Below are positions 56,583 to 64,000 of a stretch of 64,000 nt of DNA, piece by piece. Below the pieces are notes generated by a model that saw nothing but the letters and a program-made list of their open reading frames with translations, did no database searches and was not told the DNA's origin. The stretch spans positions 38,423,210-38,487,209 of the forward strand of contig NC_030821.1 in assembly GCF_001704415.2 (NCBI RefSeq), read 5' to 3'. This stretch comes from Capra hircus (Eukaryota; Chordata; Mammalia; Artiodactyla; Bovidae). Each line of letters starts with the position of its first letter. Position 1 is the first letter of the stretch. Made by a program: the position numbers and the translations under genes.

Positions 56583-57134
56583 CTGCAGCCATGAAATTAA
56601 AAGATGCTTACTCCTTGGAAGGAAAGTTGTGACCAACCAAGATAGCATATTGAAAAGCAGAGACGTTACTTTGCCAACAAAGGTCCATCTAGGCAAGGCT
56701 ATGGTTTTTCCAGTAGTCATGTATGGATGTGAGAGTTGGACTGTGAAGAAGGCTGAGCACCGAAGAATTGATGCTTTTGAACTGTGGTGTTGGAGAAGAC
56801 TCTTGAGGGTCCCTTGGACTGCAAGAAGATCTAACCAGTCCATTCTAAAGGAGATCAGCCCTGGGATTTCTTTGGAAGGAATGATGCTAAAGCTGAAACT
56901 ACAGTACTTTGGCCACCTCATGCGAAGAGTTGACTCATTGGAAAAGACTGATGCTGGGAGGGATTGGGGGCAGGAGGAGAAGGGGACGACAGAGGGTGAG
57001 ATGGCTGGATGGCATCACTGAGTCGATGGACGTGAGTCTGAGTGAACTCCGGGAGATGGTGATGGACAGGGAGGCCTGGCGTGCTGCAATACATGAGGTG
57101 GCAAAGAGTCAGACACGACTGAGCAACTGAACTG
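56583..57134 (+). mobile_element. BovB LINE, second of the pair (young)
   Basis: Starts in the DCSHEIKRRLLLGRK-coding region 10 bp after the first copy. The frame stays open to a small deletion (EKT|DAGRDWG, near 56949) that shifts it. The remainder, in a second frame, is open to the stop. The tail is ctgaactgactgactgacta. It shares diagnostic variants (RVRW, SLSELREMVMD) with 61779-63532. Confidence 0.94.
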
Positions 57135-58164
57135 ACTGACTGACTAAGTGTATGATCAAGAAGGCCTCCTAAAGGAAATGATGTTTAGGCTGAAAACTGA
57201 AAGACAGATAGAGAAAGAGACATGTGGGAGAGAAAGTTCTGGTAGAGGTAAAAGCATGTTGGAGGGCCTAGGAGTAATACAGAGTTTGGCACATATGAGG
57301 AAATGACAAAAGCCTGACATCACTGGGCAGAGAATATGTAAAGGGGATTAGATGCAGGTGTTAGGGGAGCACAGAGGAAGATGCGCTTAACAGCATCCAT
57401 GTCAGGGAAGGATGCCCAGAAGGGAGAAAACTAGAAGTGAAGGATGAGCATGTGTTCACCAGCAGAACAAAGGGAGGTGAGAGCATTTCCAGCAAGGGAA
57501 GGCCTGTGTAACTGCTCAAAGATGAAAAGGAGGCCAACACATTCTGACTGTGGATCACATTTATGGTGATGCATGTGAACATAATTGTGTAGCTGGGAAT
57601 GTAATGAGGATGGAGTTAAGATGGACCAGACTGAATGCAAGAAGACCAACTGGGAGATGAGTGCCATCATCCAGGGTAGGATATAATGATGGTGTCAGGA
57701 GATGGGGAAATGGGAGCCTGGGGGACATCTTCAAGCACATTGATGTAAAATTGGCAGGTCTTGAGAACTGATTAGGTGAAGAGATGAGGAGCAGAAGGGA
57801 TCAGAACCACTCTGATTATGACCCCACTGGAGAGATAACTATGGAGGAAGGAATAAATATTGGAGCAAAGATAAAGATGACAGTTACAGAGTTTTACCTA
57901 AGGTGTCTGCGGACATCCAAATGTGAACAGTCTGTAGTCAAGGGGGTATGCTAGGATGGACTCAGAAGAGAAGTCTGGGCTAAAGATGAAGATCTGGAAG
58001 TCAACAACAGTAGGCAATGATTAATTAGTCAGCTCATAATTACTTACTGTTGTCCAGGAGTGAAAAAGTAGGGCCAATTAGAGTTAGGGTAGGGAGAAGA
58101 TGAAAGTCATTTTTGAGTACCTATACTCTCTGATTTTCAATTTTTTTCTATGAAGAGCATGTAA

Positions 58165-58394
58165 CGGGCTGTGCTTAGTCACTCAGTCGTGTCTGACTCT
58201 TTGCAATCCCGTAGACTTGTAGCCCTCCAGGCTCCTTTGTCCATGGGACAAGAATACTGAATTCTTGTCCAGGCAAGAATACTGGAGTGGGTTGCCATGC
58301 CCTCCTCCAGGGGATCTTCCCAACCCAGGGACTGAACCCAGGTCTCCCGCAATGCTGGCGGATTCTTTACCATCTGAGCTACCAGGGAAGCCCT
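58165..58394 (-). mobile_element. Bov-tA SINE with an internal palindrome
   Basis: Minus-strand full copy, with about 25 extra bp forming a perfect inverted repeat at 58246-58270. Confidence 0.92.
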
Positions 58395-59195
58395 GAATGT
58401 GTAATACTATTAGGTAAAAATTTAAAAAAATTTTAAATTTAAGTGTTATTTACAGAGTTATTACATACTAGGAGGAAAACCTCTTGTTCTCAGAACAAGG
58501 GATCAAATACTGCATCTGCATGTGCATTTGTAGGCAAGAAGAGGAAATGTAGACAAAAAGTTTTTTCTTAATGTTCACGCATTTGTTTTTCTTCATCAAA
58601 CTGGTCCAAGGAGAGCACAGATGAAGGAAGCGGCAAAAATGCGGAACAGCCCACACAAAGGGAAGCAGAAGAGGGAGTTATCTAAAGGTAAGTTTAACAG
58701 GACTGAAATATATATATATATATTTTTTAATGGTGCTAAACAAGCAGACAATTCTCTTAAACAGACAGTGAGATAAAGTAATTGAAATCTGGGCTTTGTG
58801 TGATTTTTCTGGACAACATGATTGGATATGAATTGGGATGTGCAGTATTATTTACAAAAGTATCATGCAACACATTCCACAAATTAATAGTTGTTATACT
58901 GCCAGCGAGGATGCAATGTTTGTGGAGCCATGAATAGACAATAATTACGTAAACTCTACATTTGCCGAGATGTACTTGTTCTCTAGAAGACTCATGAGAT
59001 TGCAAATTTAATAACGTTAGACCCCTCCAGAGAATCATCATGCAGAAACTTATAAGGACAACATGTATTTTCAAATTAATTTTGATGCCAGACGGAAAGA
59101 TAATATGTGTGGCCCAATGTGTTGATGGGGCAAGAATTCACTGTGTCTGTTTTGAGGACATCATCTTACCCATTTTGTGGCTCCTTCAATACTTA
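58395..59195. other. Unique stretch with a possible exon
   Basis: Contains the candidate exon at 58611-58687 and a (TA)n run at 58709-58724. The minus-strand open frame 58757-59074 (105 codons) has no recognisable domain. Confidence 0.5.
58611..58687 (+). CDS. Possible small host exon, unassigned
   Basis: I do not recognise the encoded peptide. A 77-nt interval is bounded on the left by a pyrimidine-rich tract ending ccaag (tttgtttttcttcatc … ccaag at 58581-58610) and on the right by a perfect 5' splice-site match, aaag|gtaagt at 58684-58693. Of the three frames, the one starting at 58612 is open through the donor and gives 25 very basic, lysine-rich residues, including KEAAKMRN and KGKQKREL. 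A non-coding RNA exon or chance would look similar. It is not within a recognised repeat. Confidence 0.22.
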
Positions 59196-59196
59196 A

Positions 59197-59428
59197 AAAA
59201 AAAATATTTATTTATTTGGCTGTGTTGGGTCTTAGTTGCAGCCCATGGGACCTTTGTTGTATCATAGGGGATCTTTTGTTGTGGCATGCAGGCTTCTCTC
59301 TAATTGTGGGATGCAAGCTCAGTTGCTCAACAGCAGGTGGGATCTTACTTTCCTGGCCAGAGTTTGAACCCGTGTTCCCTGCACTGCAAAGCAGATTCTT
59401 AACCACTGGACCACCAAGAAAGTCTCTC
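59197..59428 (-). mobile_element. CHR-2 SINE, shortened
   Basis: atttatttatttggctgtgttggg … gggatgcaagctcagttgctc … gtttgaacccgtgttccctg … accactggaccaccaag. The middle of the body is missing. Confidence 0.88.
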
Positions 59429-60130
59429 CAATAATTAACTCTATTCCTGGAAGATACTGAATATCCCAGTATGAATGGCTCCTTCTAGCCTAGAGAATTT
59501 CGTTTACTTAGTGAGAGGATTTATTGGATTTTAAAATGTTTTCCTTTTGTGATTTTTTTGACCCAGAAATATGCTTTTTATTTCAATGACTCTCTCAAAA
59601 CAGCTGAATAAATGACAGATTCTAAACAATCACCCTTAACTGTAAATCAAAATGTTATGTTTCCTCAGCTATGCTAAGATTCTTCAGTTTATTTTCCTTC
59701 TATCATCAATAAAGAATAACTTACCACGAGAATGTTGATTAAAGGCATTCTACCAAAACTATTTACTCCATTCTGTGGCAAACACTTGTCATCTCTAACT
59801 TAAGTTGAACAGCCCATGCTTAAGTGTCCCCATGCTGCTACATGAAATAGAGGCATCTGGAATTTACTCTCTTATTCTCTTTCTAATTATAGCTTAATTT
59901 ATCAACTGCACATTTTTAAGATGGTTATTCCTAGTAGGCTTGCCCATTAGAAAACCATGCTAGAAGTATTCTTTTCAAAATAACATTGATCTTCCTCTTT
60001 CGGTGGGTAAATATCATACTTGTTTCCATATAATTTTTTATGTATACTCGATTGTATAATTTCTAAAGTTATCCAAAATTATCTCCCTACCCCAATATTT
60101 CCCCAACCTCAATCAAAAAAATCTCATCCT
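59429..60130. other. Unique AT-rich stretch, no gene seen
   Basis: Nothing recognised. Confidence 0.5.
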
Positions 60131-60133
60131 CCT

Positions 60134-60262
60134 GGGGAACTGCCTGGCAGTCCAGGGTTAGCACTCCATGCTTTCACTGCCTAGGGAATGGGCTCAGCCT
60201 CTGGTCAGGGAACTAAAATCTCTGCAAGCCTCGTCGCACAGCCAAAAGAAGAAAAATAAATC
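60134..60262 (+). mobile_element. CHR-type tRNA-Glu SINE
   Basis: ggggaactgcctggcagtccagg … gctcagcctctggtcaggg … tcgcacagccaaaag and an A-rich end. Confidence 0.82.
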
Positions 60263-60389
60263 TTATCCTCTCAGTGACACTCTGTCTGCCACACAGTGGA
60301 CACTGGTCATGACCTTTGGAAATGGAAGACACCCTGGAGATCATTAGTCAGTGGTTGTCAACCTGACAGAATTTAAAACTCTCCTTGGA

Positions 60390-60590
60390 GCAGGGCACTC
60401 AGAGCTGGTGCTCTGGGACAACCCAGAGGGATGGGGTGGGGAGGGATATGGGAGACGGGTTCAGAATGGTAGGATACAAGCACACCCATGGCTGATTCAT
60501 GTCAAGGTATGGTAAAAACCAACACAATATTGTAAAGTAATTGGCCTCCAATTAAAATAAATTAATTAATTTAAAAAAATTTTTTAAGAT
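60390..60590 (+). mobile_element. L1 3' UTR, artiodactyl type
   Basis: ctctgggacaacccagaggg … acacccatggctgattcatg … ccaacacaatattgtaaagtaattgg … aattaaaataaatt. Confidence 0.85.
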
Positions 60591-60621
60591 GTTTTCAGCA
60601 TAACCAGAAAAAAAAAAAAAA

Positions 60622-60779
60622 AGAACTCACTTGCCAATGCAGGAGGCGTGACGCAGGTTCAATCGGCAACCCACTCCAGTATTCTTGCCTGGAGCCGTGG
60701 ACAGAGGAGCCTGGCGGGCTCCAGTCCATGAGGTCGCAAGAGCTAGACACAACCGAGGCGACCAAGCACACACACACAC
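60622..60779 (+). mobile_element. Bov-tA SINE, degraded
   Basis: A-run, cttgccaatgcaggaggc, a jump to cggcaacccactccag, and a (CA)n tail. Parts of the head and body are missing. Confidence 0.8.
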
Positions 60780-61094
60780 ATGCAAAGTACAAACTACTAT
60801 GGATTTAATCCACAAGCCAAACCTAGTGCTCTGCGGATATGGTAATGCCTTTGGTTAGTCCCTGTCTGAATATTTTGGCTTAAAGAATAGTTTTAGTTCT
60901 CAGAGTGACTTACTCCCATTAGTTTAAAATGCTGATTGTTCTTAGAGAATTGAGTCAGGCTCCTGTCTACTAATGCTATTGAAGTAAAAGGATCTATGTA
61001 GATTTCTACCACTAAATGTTACTTTGAGTTTTATAAATAAATCGTTTCCTTTACATTAAAAAAAAATATCTCTCCTAGGGTGTCTGTTCTAAAA
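60780..61094. other. Unique stretch, no gene seen
   Basis: Nothing recognised. Confidence 0.5.
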
Positions 61095-61215
61095 GAAGAT
61101 TTAGGGACTTCAGTCCCAGAGATTCTGATTCAGTAAAACTGGAGAAAAGCCCAGTTATGTACATTTTTTAAAAACACCCCATGGAATTCTGAGCGCACAG
61201 AAAACACACTGAGGA
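61095..61215 (+). repeat. MER5A-like DNA transposon fossil
   Basis: gtcccagagattctgattcagtaaaactgg … aaacaccccatggaattctgagcg resembles the middle of MER5A-type elements. Confidence 0.55.
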
Positions 61216-61766
61216 ATCTTTCTCTTAACTTTTTTTTTCTATAGTAAGGATGCTAAGGGTAGAAGATGTAACCTGCTCATCATATTGGTGATCTGATTGA
61301 CGTAATTGTCTTCAAAGTGTTTCCACAGCTGTTCTCGACATCCTTCTGCTCACATTCTAAAAAACAGGGATCAGAAAGTGGTTGCCTTCTTATGAAAAGC
61401 TTCTATCTTTACCCTAACGGGGGTGGCAGGGGGGGGTGGAGGTGGGATTGGACATTTGTGAAAGAAGGTACATGCCATTGCCTTACCAAGGAAACTAATC
61501 GCACGTTGGCATCATCGAAAAAACAACCATAAAAGTATAGATACTGTTTTCGTGTGGTCCTCTAATAATATTTTTGGACAGGGTATCGACATTCATTAAA
61601 TAAATGAATGAATGAATACATGGCGAATAAATGAATGATTGAAACAATGACTCCTGCACAAAGATAGAGAAAAGTTTCAGGCAGTGTGAAGCCTGTTTTA
61701 GGGTGCCCCCAAAGCCCTCATCCTGGTCTCTGATAGTCAAGGTTTTCTGTCAGGTAGCAGGAAAAG
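61216..61766. other. Unique stretch with a (TGAA)n microsatellite
   Basis: The microsatellite (ataaatgaatgaatgaat) lies at 61598-61618. No gene recognised. Confidence 0.5.
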
Positions 61767-61778
61767 GGATCCATCTTT

Positions 61779-63532
61779 CAGTTCAGTTCAGTTCAGTCGC
61801 TCAGTCGTGTCCGACTCTTTGCGACCCCATGAATCGCAGCACGCCAGGCCTCCCTGTCCATCACCATCTCCCGGAGTTCACTCAGACTCACGTCCATCGA
61901 CTCAGTGATGCCATCCAGCCATCTCACCCTCTGTCGTCCCCTTCTCCTCCTGCCCCCAATCCCTCCCAGCATCAGAGTCTTTTCCAATGAGTCAACTCTT
62001 CGCATGACGTGGCCAAAGTATTGGAGTTTCAGCTTTAGCATCATTCCTTCCAAAGAAATCCCAGGGCTGATCTCCTTTAGAATGGACTGGTTAGATCTCC
62101 TTGCAGTCCAAGGGACCCTCAAGAGTCTTCTCCAACACCACAGTTCAAAAGCATCAATTCTTCGGTGCTCAGCCTTCTTCACAGTCCAACTCTCACATCC
62201 ATACATGACTACTGGAAAAACCATAGCCTTGACTAGATGGACCTTAGTCGGCAAAGTAATGTCTCTGCTTTTGAATATGCTATCTAGGTTGGTCATAACT
62301 TTTCTTCCAAGGAGTAAGCGTCTTTTAATTTCATGGCTGCAATCACCATCTGCAGTGATTTTGGAGCCCAAAGAGATAAAGTCTGACACTGTTTCCACTG
62401 TTTCCCCATCTATTTCCCAGGAAGTGATGGGACTAGATGCCATGATCTTCGTTTTCTGAATGTTGAGCTTTAAGCCAGCTTTTTCACTCTCCTCTTTCAC
62501 TTTCATCAAGAGGCTTTTTAGTTCCTCTTCACTTTCTGCCATAAGGGTGGTGTCATCTGCATATCTGAGGTGATTGATATTTCTCCCAGCAATCCTAATT
62601 TCAGCTTGTGTTTCTTCCAGTCCAGTGTTTCTCATGATGTGCTCTGCATAGAAGTTAAATAAGCAGGGTGACAATATACAGCCTTGACATACTCCTTTTC
62701 CTCTTTGGAACCAGTCTGTTGTTCCATGTCCAATTCTAACTGTTGCTGCCTGACCTGCATACAGATTTCTCAAGAGGCAGGTCAGGTGGTCTAGTATTCC
62801 CATCTCTCTCAGAATTTTCCACAGTTTATTGTGACCCACACAGTCAAAGGCTTTGGCATAGTCAATAAAACAGAAACAGATGTTTTTCTGGAACTCTCTT
62901 GCTTTTTCCATGATCCAGCAGATGTTGGCAATTTGATCTCTGGTTCGTCTGCCTTTTCTAAAACCACCTTGAACATCAGGAAGTTCACGGTTCACATATT
63001 GCTGAAGCCTGGCTTGGAGAATTTTGAGCATTACTTTACTAGCATGTGAGATGAGTGCAATTGTGCGGTAGTTTGAGCATTCTTTGGCATTGCCTTTCTT
63101 TGGGATTGGAATGAAAACTGACCTTTTCCAGTCCTGTGGCCACTGCTCAGTTTTCCAAATTTGTTGGCATATTGAGTGCAGCACTTTCACAGCATCATCT
63201 CTCAGGATTTGAAATAGCTCCACTGAAATTCCATCACCTCCACTAGCTTTGTTCGTAGTGATGCTTTCTAAGGCCCACTTGACCTCACATTCCAGGATGC
63301 CTGGCTCTAGATGAGTGATCACACCATCGTGATTATCCAGATCATAAAGATCTTTTTTGTACACTTTTTCTGTGTATTCTTGCCACCTCTTTTTAATATC
63401 TTCTGCTTCTGTTAGGTCCATACCATTTCTGTCCCTTATCGAGCCCATCTTTGCATGAAATGTTCCCTTGGTATCTCTAATTTTCCTGAAGAGATCTCTA
63501 GTCTTTCCCATTCTGTTGTTTTCCTCTATTTC
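61779..63532 (-). mobile_element. BovB LINE, youngest and longest intact-frame copy (1754 bp)
   Basis: Perfect 12-bp TSD ggatccatcttt at 61767-61778 and 63533-63544, so both ends are known to the base. The 5' end is truncated inside the spacer between endonuclease and reverse transcriptase. The 3' end is gactgaactgaactgaactg, without poly(A). Every codon across the element is open. Confidence 0.97.
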
Positions 63533-63634
63533 GGATCCATCTTTACATACTTTTAAAATAACTTTTTGAAATGGAAGTATACTTAATTTAAATGTTGTGT
63601 TGAGATTCATCTCTAGAAAAGGAAATGCTTCCAT
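61793..63634 (-). CDS. BovB reverse transcriptase open frame (5'-truncated)
   Basis: 613-codon frame. Residues 1-34 come from flanking genomic DNA plus the TSD; BovB sequence starts at residue 35 (EIEENN…), and the first BovB methionine is residue 42 (63511-63509). The rest encodes a non-LTR reverse transcriptase of the RTE clade: fingers region (VFIPIPKKGNAKECSNYRTI, 173-192), motif A FIDYAKAFD with the catalytic aspartate D258, QGCILSP (317-323), catalytic YADD (358-361), then the RTE C-terminal region with a Cys/Trp segment (YGCESW, FELWCWRR) and a basic run (GRRRRGRQR). The family's usual protein is about 1,000 residues with an N-terminal AP-type endonuclease, which is absent here. Expression is not implied; no promoter is visible. 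The intact frame most likely reflects youth, not selection. Confidence 0.85.
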   Translation of the reverse strand: MEAFPFLEMNLNTTFKLSILPFQKVILKVCKDGSEIEENNRMGKTRDLFRKIRDTKGTFHAKMGSIRDRNGMDLTEAEDIKKRWQEYTEKVYKKDLYDLDNHDGVITHLEPGILECEVKWALESITTNKASGGDGISVELFQILRDDAVKVLHSICQQIWKTEQWPQDWKRSVFIPIPKKGNAKECSNYRTIALISHASKVMLKILQARLQQYVNRELPDVQGGFRKGRRTRDQIANICWIMEKAREFQKNICFCFIDYAKAFDCVGHNKLWKILREMGILDHLTCLLRNLYAGQAATVRIGHGTTDWFQRGKGVCQGCILSPCLFNFYAEHIMRNTGLEETQAEIRIAGRNINHLRYADDTTLMAESEEELKSLLMKVKEESEKAGLKLNIQKTKIMASSPITSWEIDGETVETVSDFISLGSKITADGDCSHEIKRRLLLGRKVMTNLDSIFKSRDITLPTKVHLVKAMVFPVVMYGCESWTVKKAEHRRIDAFELWCWRRLLRVPWTARRSNQSILKEISPGISLEGMMLKLKLQYFGHVMRRVDSLEKTLMLGGIGGRRRRGRQRVRWLDGITESMDVSLSELREMVMDREAWRAAIHGVAKSRTRLSD

Positions 63635-64000
63635 GGTGAGTACAGCAGTTCCAAGGAAGTAGCTGAAAAGAACATATAGATTTCAGTGGTTTAAGTACAG
63701 TATGAGGTTAAATTGGCTTTTTCAGAAAAGAATTTCTCTTTCTTTTCTTTCTTTTTTTCCCCCTACCTCTACCAGAGGTGGAGAGGGTATCAGTGTGGGA
63801 GATTCTCACCATATTTTTTAACTGGTTGGCTTTTTCTGATGAAGTTTTACTTCAGTTTGTTTGGCTTCTTTATCTGTTATGTTATTTATCTGCAGTTTTG
63901 CTTCTAGTCAAAAAGGAAAACAACTGTAGTTTGTCATTCTTTAATGCTAGGAGATGACAGAAAGCTGGGTTTTATTTGTTCTTCTCTTTGAAGTATTACA
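63545..64000. other. Unique stretch at the window end, no gene seen
   Basis: Pyrimidine-rich at 63737-63770. The 64-codon plus-strand open frame 63713-63907 is T-rich and hydrophobic by composition only. Confidence 0.5.

Larger units (their letters stand above)
55379..58090 (-). repeat. L2 LINE, antisense, split by Bov-tA and two BovB copies
   Basis: Two L2-type 3' ends begin at about 55379 (attcattcaacttagatttattaactgc) and about 55510 (atttatttaagaagtatttatagagtgcctattgggtgctagg). The second appears to resume after the insertions at about 57150 (aaggcctcctaaagg … gtttaggctgaaaactg) and to run to about 58090. Identity of the distal part is tentative. Confidence 0.55.

Noticed and set aside
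58757..59074. 105-codon minus-strand frame
   Set aside because: No recognisable motif and no flanking splice or promoter signal.
61905..62459. 184-codon plus-strand frame
   Set aside because: Antisense shadow of the intact BovB reverse-transcriptase frame.

Overview
This window is non-coding nuclear DNA from a cud-chewing (pecoran) ruminant, most likely cattle or a close relative. The inference rests on its repeats. It is crowded with BovB (RTE-type) LINE fragments, with the BovB-derived SINEs Bov-tA (tRNA-Glu head plus Bov-A body) and Bov-A2 (Bov-A dimer), and with older artiodactyl tRNA-Glu SINEs (CHR type). L1 3' ends, ancient MIR and L2 copies, MER5A and one retroviral LTR are also present. 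There is no bacterial-style gene, operon, CRISPR array, rRNA gene or functional tRNA gene. I found no multi-exon host gene that I can name.

Layout. 1-4.1 kb: BovB 3' end, a BovB interrupted by a Bov-tA, a 2-kb broken BovB, then an LTR interrupted by a Bov-tA. 4.1-11 kb: mostly unique AT-rich DNA with scattered SINEs and two L2 3' ends. 11-19.7 kb: eight separate BovB, Bov-A2 and L1 events, several nested. 19.7-33 kb: long unique or ancient-repeat stretches with sparse SINEs. 33-36 kb: BovB copies, including one inserted in the opposite orientation into another. 36-48 kb: L1 and L1M segments, many Bov-tA and CHR SINEs, and an L2. 48-54 kb: BovB, MIR, CHR and a BovB carrying half a Bov-A2. 54-58.4 kb: L2 split by a Bov-tA and two head-to-tail BovB copies. 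58.4-64 kb: unique DNA, CHR SINEs and the youngest BovB, 61779-63532 on the minus strand, whose reverse-transcriptase reading frame is still open.

The only clearly recognisable long protein-coding stretch is that BovB reverse transcriptase, which keeps its FxDYxKAFD, QGxxLSP and YADD motifs. It lacks the 5' endonuclease region, so it is not an autonomous element by itself. Two short open stretches next to plausible splice signals (minus strand 50922-51251 and plus strand 58611-58687) are possible but unproven host exons. If either is real, much of the window is intronic.

The most informative content is insertion history. Many elements have target-site duplications (TSDs) readable to the base, which gives relative ages, and several junctions are odd: Bov-A2 tails of only about 24-43 bp, a target-site deletion, a palindrome at a SINE 5' junction, and opposed BovB pairs able to fold back. 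I do not see a convincing new biological system. Family names come from recognising consensus-like sequence and motifs, without a database search; boundaries without a stated TSD are accurate to roughly 10-30 bp.
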